64,000 nt of DNA from assembly GCA_903772945.1 (NCBI GenBank), contig CAICTM010000237.1:23553-87552 (forward strand), read 5' to 3'. Positions 19,153 through 31,138 of the stretch are shown piece after piece. The notes under the pieces are model-generated. The model had not been told where the DNA came from and made no database searches. It worked only from the letters and a program-made list of their open reading frames with translations. The DNA is from Seminavis robusta (Eukaryota > Bacillariophyta > Bacillariophyceae > Naviculales > Naviculaceae). Position 1 is the stretch's first letter; each line of letters begins with the position of its first letter. Position numbers and translations under genes: made by a program.

Positions 19153-22100
19153 CGTGAAAAAAGTAAAAAGGGCGAGGTTTTGGTAGTAGTGCAAGCGTAA
19201 TAATAGAAAGCAAGTGGTCTTCTAAAGTCTTTTGCTTTTAGCCTGAGTGGTTTTTATGAACACTTCGGAAGAGGAGTGAAAGATCTGTGAAAGTTGGCTG
19301 CCAGCTGGGTGCCTTGATGGGGCTCTCATTTGCAGCAAAACAGTTTACTCTACCGGACCCTACGACCTACGACCCTACATGTGCCTTGCCTTCCCAATTC
19401 CTGGTAAAAGGAGTACTCAGTACCGGGCCTACGTCAAGTGGGTGGGTGTGTCCGATAAAGAAGCTCAGTACAAATTGTACTGCGGCACTGCGGTTCTACT
19501 TGGACTCCTAAAGCGGTCTCTCCCGGTCCATTGTGCCACCACCGACTCTACTAAAAGCCTTACAGTTGATGACCTCAACAGTCAGGCCCACATAATTGTC
19601 TAATTCCGAAGGGCGACCTCCCTGTGGCTCTAACTCGGAAGTAGTTCTACTGACAATTAAGTGTCAACAACCCGATTCTAGCATAGAGGAGAAATCTCTT
19701 ATGTCGAAAAACTATGGATGATTGTCCCGGCATGTATGATATTTAACTGGAAGGCCTCCTGAGTCATTCGATTTACTGGCTCTTTGCGCACCGGCATTAG
19801 AGCTCGGGAAATTCGGAGCTAAGCTGAGTTTCTTGTGTTGCTCTTGTGTGCAAGAAGTCGCGTCATCTTTAAATAAAGTACACACGACTTCGGTCATGCA
19901 GTCCTGACATGGAATTAAAGCTTTTACCAAAACCGACTCCATTGTCTAAGCAACGAAGATACACCGTAGATTTTTATAGTGCTTCTGTGTCCAATACTCA
20001 GTAGCTACTTACGAGTATAGCATTATAGCTGCATTTTACTCCAAGAACAGGCATTAAGAACATAGAAGTTGATGTTACTTGAGAACGAGGGCATATGGAA
20101 GGTCTCTAGCCAGTCTCTAGAACAAGAAGCTTGCGACGATGGTCAAATTTGTTAGTTAGTTGGTTGATACACACAGGTCCAAGTACCAGGGACATTGTTA
20201 CCAGGTACCACTGTACGTTGTACGGCCGTTTTGCAGCTGTGGAGCTCCTGTGGATGACATACGGTAAAGCTAAATTTAATGACCTGCAGTCGAGGCTTCG
20301 AGGGAAGCCTTGCGAAAATCGATGTATCATGTTCCAGCGTTCCTACAAAACAACTAACTAAACTACCTTCTTGTCCAGATTCCAGAAAGTGGTCTTGATA
20401 CGTGTGCCTGATCTGTGACTGACGGTATGTCGCCTTTGTTTTGAATAACTGAACTGGATTTCGTAATAAAGTGCACGTGATAACATCGCAGACATGAGTT
20501 ACGTTGAGTTACGTGAGTGCGAGAAGTCAGTGTTCGGTAGTCAAAGGAAGAAGCATTCTTGTTCATTGCCCTTCTGAACTAACACTGACTAATTCAGAAA
20601 GACGCCTTTCCAACGAATGGCCTTTCCTTTGGACAGTCTCGATTGAAAAGGAAAAGGAAGCCAATAATTCCATTTGGATGCTAGTCAACTCAAGTGAAGT
20701 TCTCTGGAGTAATGGTTTAGCATTCACGTCTCTTCCTCAACTTTGTGTCCTTGAACGTGCTCTACTAACTAAGTGGAGTTGACTCCCAGCTTATAGAAAG
20801 ATATTACTTTGTTAGTACAGTACTGTAAATTTTAAATTTTTGGTATCTGAGCAGTAACAGCAGGACCGAAAAGACTCTACCGGTAGCCACTCAGTTTGAA
20901 AGGTCCAAAGAAGACCAAGAGTGTGAATGGGCGAAGTGGCGTACTATCGTACCAGTACGGTACCGCTAGGTAGTGGAGCGTAATAAAATAATGGTTACCG
21001 GTATTAGCAAGAATACTACTAGTCTACTAGTACTAGCTAGTAGTATTGGGATCGGTTTGTTTGGCTCTCCAGCTATCGGTCAAGCAGACGCACTTGAACA
21101 CTTGAACTGGCCACAATGGACCCTGGCAAGCAGCATCCTAGCTACTGAGTAGTGGCAAGCTTGATCATACTACCAGGACCACGATCAAATGAAGCTCGAT
21201 CCAATGATCCAATCCGAAGCCTGGAAGTAGCTAGCCTGCCAGTGGTACCGGTGTACTGTTAGCTTCTTTATTATTAAAGGAGCTATTAAAGGGCAGAAAA
21301 TAGCTGCGTTGGCATTTTAGGCTACATGGTGCTGCATCGGCATCATCCCGTATTGTACCTCGGCTGATGAGTTCCACCCATGAACAGCTGGCTTTAGACA
21401 AGGGTTGCGGATTGCGGGATTGCGAAGACGGCGAACTTCGAATTTCGAACAGCTTCTGCGGTGGGGAGCTCCATTGGGACAGTCCCACTCGACTGGTTGG
21501 CTTCAATGCTTCAATGCACGCATACATACTCAGTAGGTCTACATGTAGAAGCTCATGTAGTATTCTCTTTTTGTGCTGAGCCAGCTCGTGCTGGGGGGGC
21601 TCCATCAAGGGACCCACTAAAGTACCGGTATCATTGTTGTTCCTCTGGGAAAAGAGAAAAACGACAGTGCAGCTACTGCGGAAGATAAAACCTGGCAATG
21701 TTCCTTGCTGCAGTCCTACTAGCTAGCTATTAATAGAATAATGCAGTCAGGATTCAGCAGGATGCTGCTCTATTTCAGCAAGATGACAGTTTACAGCCAG
21801 TTTACTAGTACTGCTCTATTTCAGCAAGATGACAGTTTACAGCCAGTTTACTAGTACCGCCGGGCCAAAGGCGGGGCCAGCAGGTCAAGCAGAAACAACC
21901 AGGCTTCGCTGCGGTACCATACCTGGTATCAATGGTAAAAGCTACTAGTAGACTAAAAGCTACTAGTAGACTACTCTAGGCCATTCCTTTCGTTTTTGGA
22001 GCCCAGCCAGTTTCAAACAGTAAGAAGAAGATAAAACCCTGCAATGTTCCTTGCTGCAGCCGCAGAATAATGCTGTCAGGATTTAGCATTATGCTGCTGC

Positions 22101-22277
22101 TCCGCTCTGGCTAGACTAGCTACCACTCTGAGTAGCTAGTAGCCAGTTGCAGTTCGAGTCAGTCCGCTTGTGAGGACAATGCTGCACCATACCGGTAAAT
22201 TTCAGCGATTGTCTGACTCAGGCTCCATCAAGGAGGAAGACTTGGTGGACAAGGTTGATATGTTGTGTGGTTAGCCT
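19153..22277. other. Gene desert, first part
   Basis: No gene is supported. It contains CTAG/ACTAGT islands (21000-21060, 21715-21735), the 46-bp tandem duplication at 21765-21856 and a diverged duplicate of 21679-21770 at 22030-22106. Short open frames show no recognisable domains. Confidence 0.5.
21765..21856. repeat. Exact 46-bp tandem duplication
   Basis: Two identical copies begin CTGCTCTATTTCAGCAAG at 21765 and 21811. The flanking segment (about 21679-21770, with CAATGTTCCTTGCTGCAG) recurs with changes at 22030-22106, so the locus has duplicated at least twice. Confidence 0.85.
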
Positions 22278-22724
22278 GGAGCGTTCCTCAATCATGCATG
22301 ACTTTAAATCCGACCCTAATTTAGGGTCGGTTTGGGGGAATCCGTCCTAAATATAGGGACGGTTTCGAAACCCGACCCTAAATCGAAACCCGTCCCTAAA
22401 TTAGGGACGTTTTTTTCAGAAAACGTCCCTATTTTTCAGAAAATGTCACTATTTTTAGGGTCGGTTTCGAAACCCGACCCTAATATTGGTGCGTTTTCAA
22501 TGTATTTACCAGGCAGTCCCGTTTCTATTTAAGGACGTTTTTCAAACCGAACCCTAAAACGAAACCCGACCCTAAATTAGGGACGGTTTTTCAGAAACCG
22601 TCCCTATTTTTCAGAAAACGTCCCTATTTTTAGGGTCGGTTTCGAAACCCGACCCTAAAGGGAATCCGACCCTAAATCCGACCCTATTTTAGGGTCGGTT
22701 TCATGCACGATTGAGGAACGCTCC
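22278..22724. mobile_element. Fold-back/MITE-like element with 24-bp terminal inverted repeats
   Basis: The ends are 22278-22301 and 22701-22724, inverted copies differing at one base (outer sequence GGAGCGTTCCTCAATC). The 447-bp interior is made almost wholly of short inverted units of the type CCGACCCTAAATTAGGGTCGG split into halves, plus AGGGACG and CAGAAAACGTCCCTA variants. It could fold into a long cruciform. It encodes nothing, so movement would need a transposase elsewhere. A target-site duplication is not obvious. Confidence 0.8.
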
Positions 22725-22985
22725 TGATAAGTACATTGTCATGTGATATGATACTTAGCTTCTAAAGGTTCTAAAGGTTATCAGAGGCCTTGCTTGACTT
22801 GGTCGCGCATTTGAATTATGTAAGGTTAGGGTTGAAGTTTTCTTTCTTAAACGCTTTCCATTATTGGAAAATGCGATAATGCTGGGGTGAGGATAACCGC
22901 TGAAGAACAATTATTACGAGTATAAGAACCATGGTTTGAAAGGCTGGGGTATTTAAAAAGCTTTAAAATGGTTGGCATAATTACC

Positions 22986-23278
22986 ACGGATTCGAGAAGA
23001 ACTGTCTTTTTCCATGCTCTGAAGTGGATTTCCCACCCTCGGATGGAGATTTTCCTTCCCGGTACAACCGTCCTGTGCATTTCCACGAGGGCCAAATGCG
23101 ACCTCCTGACCCAACCACCAAGGAAACGTCTCAAACTATCTCTAGTCTTAAAAGGGGAATGGACTCTAATTAAATCTCAAGGGAAATTCCCTTCCGAGTT
23201 CCGAGGGTCCGAAATCTGCTTCAGGTGGCGGGAAATCCGCTTCAAAGCATGGAAAAAGACAGTTCTTTCCCAATCCGT
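22986..23278. repeat. Inverted repeat with about 50-bp arms
   Basis: Arms at 22986-23037 and 23224-23278 match in inverted orientation, sharing AAGAACTGTCTTTTTCCATG and GGATTTCCC with scattered differences. The spacer is about 186 bp. This is compatible with a decayed MITE; no coding capacity is seen. Confidence 0.65.
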
Positions 23279-24729
23279 AGAGTATCCGTAGTATGTTTTA
23301 CCCCAACTACATACTCTGTAGTATACTCCATCCGTACCGGTAATAGTACTCCGGAGATAGCTTTTTTTGCTTTATGCAGCGTTGAGACACAGTATCAAAT
23401 TTAAAGTACACCCCCGCTACTCTGACAAAAAGATCCGGATTTTCAAAAAAGTCCGGATTTGCTCTGGATCGCCCAGAATCACCAGGTGAACACAGTTTAG
23501 AATGAACTGCTTGTTCCTGCCTGGACAAATCCTCATAAAAAAACACACCACCTTGGCTGTCAAAGATGCCTTAGCATTTTAACCAATAGAGCCACCCTAG
23601 CAATACTTTGAGACAGGGAATACATAATTTGGATGTGCCGGTCGCAGTGGTGGTAGTGGCTTGCCCATTTGGTGGCCTTGGAAGTGAATATTGACTAGCA
23701 AAGTGGGGAACTCATTTTTGCCTTTTCTATTGGTGCCAACAGCCTCCAGCTGATCTTAGATCCCAATTCCGGTCGAACCGAGGCATACCAAAGCCGTCAT
23801 ATATACACATATGCGGTCAAGGAAGCCTGGAGACTGCTGAGAGTGAATCTGCTGTTCCTACGAGATCGTCGAGGACTACTAAAGAGGAGCCAGCCATCCT
23901 GTGTCGTCAAACGGCCGTCATCTAACGGAAGACGCTATTAACTCGTTGATCCAACTCACTTTCAGTGGTATGATTCTCGCTAATGGACTACAATGTGTCC
24001 ATTAGATCAATAGATATGATTGCATTGACAGCAGAAGGGTGGCACAGTCCGGAATAAAGGTGAAGCTGAGAACTTGTGGAAATATTTGGAAGAAAAATGA
24101 AGCATCCAGTTTGACATAAGATAATGCCTGCTACATGGCTGTTACCACTACAACCAGCACATGGCTGCAACAAGCAAAGAATGTAGATAACTCTACATGT
24201 TTAGTTTGGTTGTTTACATGCTACATTAGTCTCTTAGTCCATGACCAGAGCATGGTGTTGTGATGAGGAGAAAAGTGAATTATCTTACAATTACTCAACG
24301 GAGACTCTTAATGTCAAGGGTATTTCGCATTTGTATTTTCATTTTTGCTTCCATTTTGATAATTTAGTTCATTTTGGCCCATTTATATAAATTTAAAATT
24401 TATTTACAGGATAGTTCTTTGTTTCACTTGCAAAGCAAACCAGCCTGTATAGAAAACTCTGGATCCCGACTAAATCGTCAGAGTAGCCCGGAACTGGCAA
24501 ATCCAATGAAGGCCAAGCTAGCAAGCTAGGTGCTTTAAAGTGAGGAAAGAGAGCACTTCAGACCTGTGTCAAAAAGAGTGCAGAAGCTACCAAAGACAAC
24601 CTACCACAATTCCTTCATTTTTTTAAGCCTTTCACTGGGGTCAGTTGAATTTGGTGCCATAATTTGGTGCCGGTGCAGTTCTCCTGCACCGTCCTCGCAC
24701 CGCACTGCACCAAAATTAGGGGCACTTCA

Positions 24730-24818
24730 ACTAGCGTAACTAGAGTAACTGACGTAACTAGCGTAACTAGCGTATGGTAACTGACGTAACTGGCGTGCAA
24801 CTGATGTAACTGGCGTAG
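24730..24818. repeat. Short tandem repeat, about 10-bp unit
   Basis: Roughly nine imperfect units of the form GTAACTAGC / GTAACTGAC / GTAACTGGC in a row, a decayed minisatellite. Confidence 0.75.
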
Positions 24819-25189
24819 AACATTGGAGGACGACTAACGTGGTCGTCATTTCAACTAGCTTTGTATTGTAAACAACTCTATAGAGACAACAGAGCAACGG
24901 CAACACTGTTTATAATGAATTACATTTAGTTTTCAAGCTTTTGCAGCACTTAAATCACTGCAGTGGCACCTGCCTCTTTTCCAACAGCTGAGCTCTGTGA
25001 GATTCATCCAAGTCAGTCAAACAAGAGGATGATCCAAGTCAGTCAAACAAGATGGTATTGCTTCTTTGAATCAAGCTCTAGAGCAATACAATTAATTTGG
25101 TGTTAGTAGAATTTTAATGATTACTCTGTAGTAGATAAAACCTACTTGTAACTCAGTCATTGATAGCTAGCTAGCTAGTAGCTATAGAT

Positions 25190-25263
25190 CAACAGCAGCA
25201 GCACCAGCAGCAGCAGCAGCAGCAGCACCACCACCACCACAACCAGCACCAGCAGCACCAGCA
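25190..25263. repeat. CAG/CAC trinucleotide tract
   Basis: A run of CAG interspersed with CAC units, a simple-sequence tract in non-coding DNA with no ATG-initiated ORF of note. Confidence 0.85.
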
Positions 25264-25808
25264 TGTAGTATTGGTACATGAGTCCTCAGTCAACATGCCA
25301 TGGAGATTCTTAATAACAATGCTTTTAAATTTTTACTTTTAACATTTTTACCTAAAAGTAAAATTTCATTTTTGTACAGGCTGGTTTCTCTGCGTCTCCC
25401 ACAAAAGACACACTTGGTACATTTGCTTTAAGTCTTTGAGTCTCTCACTGGTTAAATAATTGGCTACTCATTAAATACTTAAGAACACTAGGTTCTTCTA
25501 AGGACTTAACAACTTCAACTGACGTGGAAGGTGCCATTCTCCTTTAGGAGCACTGCACCAAGGAAATGGCACCAAATTCACCCGACTCTTTCACTGCACT
25601 AGTAATGTTCACCTCAAACCTGAAACAGTCTTTTGAATTTTGTCATCTTCTGCGTGAAAGGAAGTGCGAAGAAGTCGGCTCTCGGCTCTCAGCTGTTTCT
25701 CACACCGCGATCACAACCTCGAAGCAACCAACTTTCATCTCACTCAAGTAGGTACTGTAGAATTATCGTTATCCCCCCAACAGATATTCACAAGAGACCG
25801 TCACGACA

Positions 25809-28571
25809 ATGAGCGAGAATCACGAGAAGGAGGCACCACCAAGCACAGTGCCATCTTGCACATCTGTAGGTGTCGGCAGTAATAATGACGACGATGCCCT
25901 GTTATTCCGCAAGATTGTCGAAATGCGCCTTGGTCCTAATGGTAGTGGTAGTGTAGTAGGAGACAGGTCAGCGGATGCTCCTTCAGCAGGTGGAGAAGAT
26001 TTGGAGAAGGGCCATTGTTCCTCGCCAACTCGGCAGCAGCAAGAAGATATCTCTTTGAGCAACGACGATGACTTGAATCTTTTGGATGTTGTTGCTGCAC
26101 GCATCGCGGGCAGTGGCGCCCCAGAGGCAAATGATATCAACCAACTAAAGGGGCTGAAGGATGACCTTGCCAATGCCACCAAAGTTGCAACCGGCGTACC
26201 GACAGAAGCGCAGAAAAAGACGGAAGCTAAGAAGCAAAAGGGGCTCAAGGATGACCTTGGCATTACCGCCTTGGTTGCAACCGGTGTACCGACAGAGGCG
26301 AAGCAGAAAAACACAGATATCAACCAACTAAAGGGACTGAAGGATGACCTTACCAATGGCGTCGAGGTTGCGACTGATGTACCGCAACATCACATGCCCA
26401 CATTACAGAGGGATGCAATTGGTTTTGTACACAGCATCCCTGGTGCCTATCATGTGGCCCATCCCGATGCCAATCCAGTAGTACCAGATCAGCTGCAAGT
26501 CGATGATAGCGATATGAGCGAGCAGCAAGATGCTTCAGAGACGGATGAGGAAGAAGGCACATCTGACCCAATGGCTCCATTGGAAGCTACAGTGGTGGGA
26601 CGCCGCCGCCGAAAAAAAGGTCCTATCAGTGTTCGTGCCAGTCTGACGGTAGAAAGTGTAGAGGCAGCCCGAGTCAAGGACTCCTCGCGGTATTCTGGAC
26701 CATTGCGACTTGTCGCCGTGATCTTTCTAGTTGGAGTGGTGATTGCTCTCCTTGCCCTTGGCTTATCTGGGGCATTTGAAAGCAGCAAAAACCCTGATAC
26801 TAGTAGTAGTGATGCTAGCAACGCAGGCACAACAGGGTTCAGCAACGATGATGCCCCCGTCAAATCCACACTCGAAATGTACGTTGACCTTCTTGCAAGA
26901 AGAAACACTCTGCCCTCTACTCTACTCAACCCTCAATATCATATACTCTTCGCCACACAGAATAAAAGAAGAGGGTGTCCTGAAGTGTGGATACAGGCCC
27001 ATTAAGATTGCCAATGGAGATATTGAGGGATTTCTAGCTGCAATAGTGAGTGGTACTAGTAGACACAGCAGAAGCAAATGACAAGACCGAATTCAATTGA
27101 TCTAACTCTACGTTTTTGCTCTGTCTCCATCATGCAGTGCCAAGTTGTTTCCGCTGCCATTTTTGGTCCATCGGCTCCCGTCGAGTTTGTCGATCGTGGG
27201 TCCCTAGCAAAGTTTGAGGGATTGGTGGAAAAGAAAATTCATCTCGAGACGTTTGGCAACACTCACAACATGGGTCGCGATGTGTTCCGCTCCGAAGTCC
27301 AAACAGGCTTCAAATGGTCCATCCCGTTCATGTATGCTGGAATGAGACTCGCCGGTGACCCCAAGTTTCTCAGGTGCGCTGAAAACAAGTGGCGTCACTT
27401 GGAAGAATGTGAAGCATTGGGGGTTTGTGTTTGGGATGGTAGCAGCTACCACAAAACCCTCACGGATATTCTGCCTAGACGGAATATTGTTGTCATGGAG
27501 GATATCGCACAGACCCAACAAGCACTGATCAATGGGACTTGTAATGTCGTGACTGGTTCCGCCTTCATAATGGCAACAGAGGAAGCCATGAGAGAAGCAG
27601 GATACAAGGGAGACTATGAGATCAGCAATGGAACTTTTTCAAAGGAACCGATAGCCGTTGCCACTCGTGAGGATGACCCTGAATGGTCTGACTTTGTGAA
27701 TGCTGTCATCATGGCCCTCTTTGTCGCCGAGAAACACAACATTACAAAGGACACAGCCACCTTGTTCCCACAGACCACACTGTTTGGTGGTGACTATACG
27801 AACATGTTCCGCAATGCGATCGGTTATGCTGGCAACTACGGTGAGATGTGGGAACATTTCCTAGAATGGGGCGTCCCTCGTAATTCACTCAACCGGATCA
27901 ATGACGGCACATCTGGGCTTTTGTACTCACACCCCATCAAAGAGATTGGCGATTCACGTGGCAGTGTTCCATTGGGCGAGAGATTGACAAATATCCGTGA
28001 AAGGGGGCATCTAAATTGTGGAGTCTTGGTGGGGCGACCTGGCTTTGCGGAAAAGTCTAACGATTCATCCTTGGGCTACACAGGGATGGACATAGACTAT
28101 TGCAGAGCATTGGCGGGAAGTTTGTTCCAGGGCTTCAGCAAATCCAATATCAATGTCATTGAGCTAACGAGCAATCAAGATGGGTTCGTCCAGCTTCAGA
28201 ATGGAACTATTGATGTATACGCGGGGGCGACATGGAACCTTGAGAACGACGTCCATGAACCAACTACAGGATTGGGTTTTGCATTTTCAAAGCCTTACTT
28301 TTTCTATCCGATGGAAGGCAATTTCGCTCTTGCAACAATGCAAGATGACCACGACTGGAGTGCCTTCGTCTACTGGGTGGTTGATGCCACGGTCCATGCG
28401 GAGGAGCATAACATTACGCAGCAGACGTCCAACGATATGCCTGAAGTTTTGGTTTTTGGGGAGTCGCTTCATCGAATGTTCAGGGACGCTATCCTCGAGG
28501 TTGGTAACTATCAGGAGATTTATTCTCGAAATGTCAACCAGTTCATCCCAAGGGTGGCGGTAACATGTTGA
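25809..28571 (+). CDS. Membrane-anchored tandem solute-binding protein, paralogue 2 (C-terminal frameshift)
   Basis: Three exons, 25809-26878, 26961-27045 and 27138-28571, with GT-AG introns of 82 and 92 nt; total 862 aa. The N-terminal part carries three tandem repeats of a unit containing KGLKDDL and VATGVPTEA (about residues 113-195), then a basic region and one TM segment (about 298-322). Two AapJ-like binding domains follow, aligning throughout with the protein at 14189. The reading frame ends at PRVAVTC. Shifting by one base at 28553 instead continues for 23 more codons to a TGA at 28622 and gives a C-terminus like the paralogue, so a one-base loss in a G run, or an assembly error, is likely. 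Ligand and role are unknown. Confidence 0.82.
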
Positions 28572-28624
28572 ATGTTTTCCCCGACTTTGGGCCCCAACAC
28601 TATCTCATACCAGGCTTCATGTGA

Positions 28625-29249
28625 TTCGGAGGACGGCAGTGATTTCACGAGCTTGGATGGCAACACGCCAGTCAGAAGTGTAGTGCGGATCGGATCCGCG
28701 AAGGCAATACTTACAACGCTGCAACCGCTTTGACTGAGAACAGTAGCCATTTGTTCCACGATTTGCTTGGCAGTGGGTCAACGAGTTTGTAGACGTATCA
28801 TTTCTTCGCACCGGTGCTGGGTGCTGCTGTTCAGCTTGCCGACAATCGTAGTCATCTTCGCGCAACTCTAAAAGTTGCTGAAGCTTGTGGTTGATAGTTG
28901 ACCCCTCAAATCTGAGAACCAAGCTGCGCACGGGCGTCACTCCAGCTACAGCGCTATGTGTCTCGTGGTGGCTACATGTAGCTAGACGGCAATCAGCAAG
29001 TCGCAGGTAGGTGGTTGAATGACGGCGATCGACGCTTCCTCTCGCTATTCGATGCCGGCCGGAATACAGGGGCGGCATTGCAGGCAAAAGCGAGCCCGGG
29101 CAAAGTGAACTGAGCAGTGCAAACGTTTCACCGTCAGTACACTGCGCATGAATGCATCAGAGCAAAAAGTTATGTAGTTGTCACAGTTGATGTTGAATGT
29201 CAGCAATTGACTCTTTTTTGGGGATTCGATGCCTCCACTACTATTACTA
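28625..29249. other. Intergenic between convergent genes
   Basis: No gene is seen. Long frames on the minus strand near 28617-29087 have no recognisable features and probably reflect GC content. Confidence 0.45.
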
Positions 29250-30792
29250 CTACGGTGGCCCAAACCACAATTGCGTATTCTTGTCAAAGGATGTTGTGAC
29301 GAGAATATCGGTGGACGATGACGAGCACATGTCTCGAATGGTTTGGCTGTGAACGTCTTTGTATCGTTGCACGAGCTGAGTACTGGAAATATCCCAGACG
29401 CAGAGACTCGAATCGGCTTGGGTGTTGCCCAACAAATACTGTCCGTTGCTACTCCAGGCGACCTTTGGGTTGGAGAATCCATCATTCTGATGCCCGTACA
29501 GGTTGCGAATATGTAATCCCGTCTCCATTTCCACAATAATATTCCGAGAGGCATCCGTAGCCAATGCCAAGTATTTTCCGTTGGGACTGACGGCCATGTC
29601 CATGACGGCAAAGGAAACGTGCTGATCCTCCATACTAGTTCCCGCAGCGGCTGGTTTACCTCCGTGGTTCAAACTGAGTTTGCGAAGTTGGAAATCCTTG
29701 GTCGTATCAAAGCACTGGAGATATGGTTTCTCTCGTGCATAGCAGCAGAGTTCGTCCGCCACAAAGCAGACGGATTCCACAGCATGTTGTAGATGCAATT
29801 TCTCAATGGTGGTCACGTGAATTGTCGTTTCGTCCTTGACATAATCAATTTTCACAGCCACTTGATGAACCTGTACGGTACCATCTGCAGAAGCTGTTGC
29901 CAACAGATGATTGTCACTACTATTGGTAGTTGTCCTCCACGCCACAGACTTGACGTATTTTCCATGTTTGGTTGGAATTTTGGTAGTGGCTTTGACGACG
30001 AGACCCTGTCCAGTGACCATGTCGTAGTGAACCACCCAAACACTCCCATCCATGCAACCCGCGGCAACCATTTTTTGTGGATGCGTCGCAATAGCAATGA
30101 CAGGGCCATCACAACGAACGCGACAAGCTTGAGCCACCACTTTTTTGGAGGATTCTTCATCCGAAGCAGCTCCCCACGCGCAGAGAGACAAATGACAATC
30201 GGCTCCTCCCGTGGCCAACACAGTTTCGTCGCTACTGAGGGCACAGCAGCTGGGATTGGCCAAACCGTGTAAATTGAGAAGTGACACTTCTGGCTTTTGT
30301 GGATAAACGCCATTGCCCGATCGCAAGAAATCTTCCGATTCGACAGCACTGTCGGTTGTTGTTGTATCCATGGCATCATCACTGCTAGCGACACTCAACT
30401 TGGAAAACCCAGTGAGAGCGGCTTCCTTCCGATACAGTTCCACTTCCGCTTTGAGAGATTCATTTTCAATCGTCAGCTCCTTCACCCGAAACGACAAGTG
30501 CTTCACCTTTTCTTGGAGCACGGCATTTTCCGATCGGACTATATTATAAATCATAGACACGACAGCACAAATCATAGAAAAAGGATGCGAATGAAATTGC
30601 CACATACATAGAGACACGAAAGAGCATTGGTGATGAGACACAAGAAAGAAGAAGAAACGTAAATTTGAGTCTGAGATCACAGCAATGTTTCGGCAGAGAC
30701 AAATCCACTGCAGCCTCCATCTCAATCTCCGTCATCGAAAGCCTACCGGATGTCAGCTGATCAGCGTTGCCAATGTCTCCCAATAGGTCCAT
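29250..30792 (-). CDS. Coiled-coil plus WD40 repeat protein
   Basis: A two-exon model fits: exon 1 30792-30747 (ATG at 30792), a 208-nt GT-AG intron (30539-30746), exon 2 30538-29250; 444 aa. Reading exon 2 alone leaves the N-terminus non-protein-like, which supports the intron. Residues about 16-52 form a heptad-rich coiled coil (SENAVLQEKVKHLSFRVKEL). From about 105 to the end there are WD40-type blades with LATGGADCHLSLCAW, LLATASADGTVQVHQ, YLLGNTQADSSLCVWD and LVTTSFDKNTQLW. Such beta-propellers are scaffolds for complexes; the partner is not identifiable. Divergent from the CRAL-TRIO gene at 31139. Confidence 0.83.
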
Positions 30793-30850
30793 GGTCAAGG
30801 TTCAACAAAGAGTGAGAAAGAAGAGCACAGAGCATTGGCGGAAGGGAAAG

Positions 30851-30935
30851 AATGATAAATCGAATGATTCAGATTCGTTTCAATCGAATGATTTACCGAA
30901 CCAAATCGATTCGATTCGAACCGATTAATGATTCG
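30851..30935. promoter_or_regulatory. ATTCGA-rich tract in divergent promoter
   Basis: Repeated AATCGA/TCGATT/TTCGAA words lie between the start codons of the divergent WD40 and CRAL-TRIO genes (346 bp apart). Similar tracts occur upstream of other genes in this window. A regulatory role is inference. Confidence 0.35.
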
Positions 30936-31138
30936 CCGCCCCCGCGCTCTGATGACCAACTGAAGCTGTCACGCCGTTTGCAACACTTCCCCATTCCCCC
31001 GCACCAAGCACTAAAAAGCAACCAGATCGACAAGAACACAATGCCACTGAGATGCAGTCGATACCGTAGTCCCCTCTGCAGTAACCCATAGTAACCTCTT
31101 CTTTCAACATTGCATCCATCCACATCACAATAGAGACC

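Larger units (their letters stand above)
22725..25808. other. Gene desert, second part
   Basis: No gene is supported. It holds an inverted repeat (22986-23278), a TAACTNGCG-type tandem repeat (24730-24818), a 26-bp direct duplication (25006-25053) and a CAG/CAC tract (25190-25263), then the leader of the gene at 25809. Confidence 0.5.

Noticed and set aside
18076-19200. 374-residue plus-strand frame opposite the DUF6824 gene
   Set aside because: Antisense shadow; His/Gly-rich composition and exact overlap with a well-supported gene.
24615-24800. Short minus-strand ORF rich in Val-Thr-Leu repeats
   Set aside because: Translation of the TAACTNGCG tandem repeat.
29045-29611. 188-residue minus-strand frame next to the WD40 gene end
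   Set aside because: Mostly a frame-shifted shadow of the WD40 exon; no independent features.
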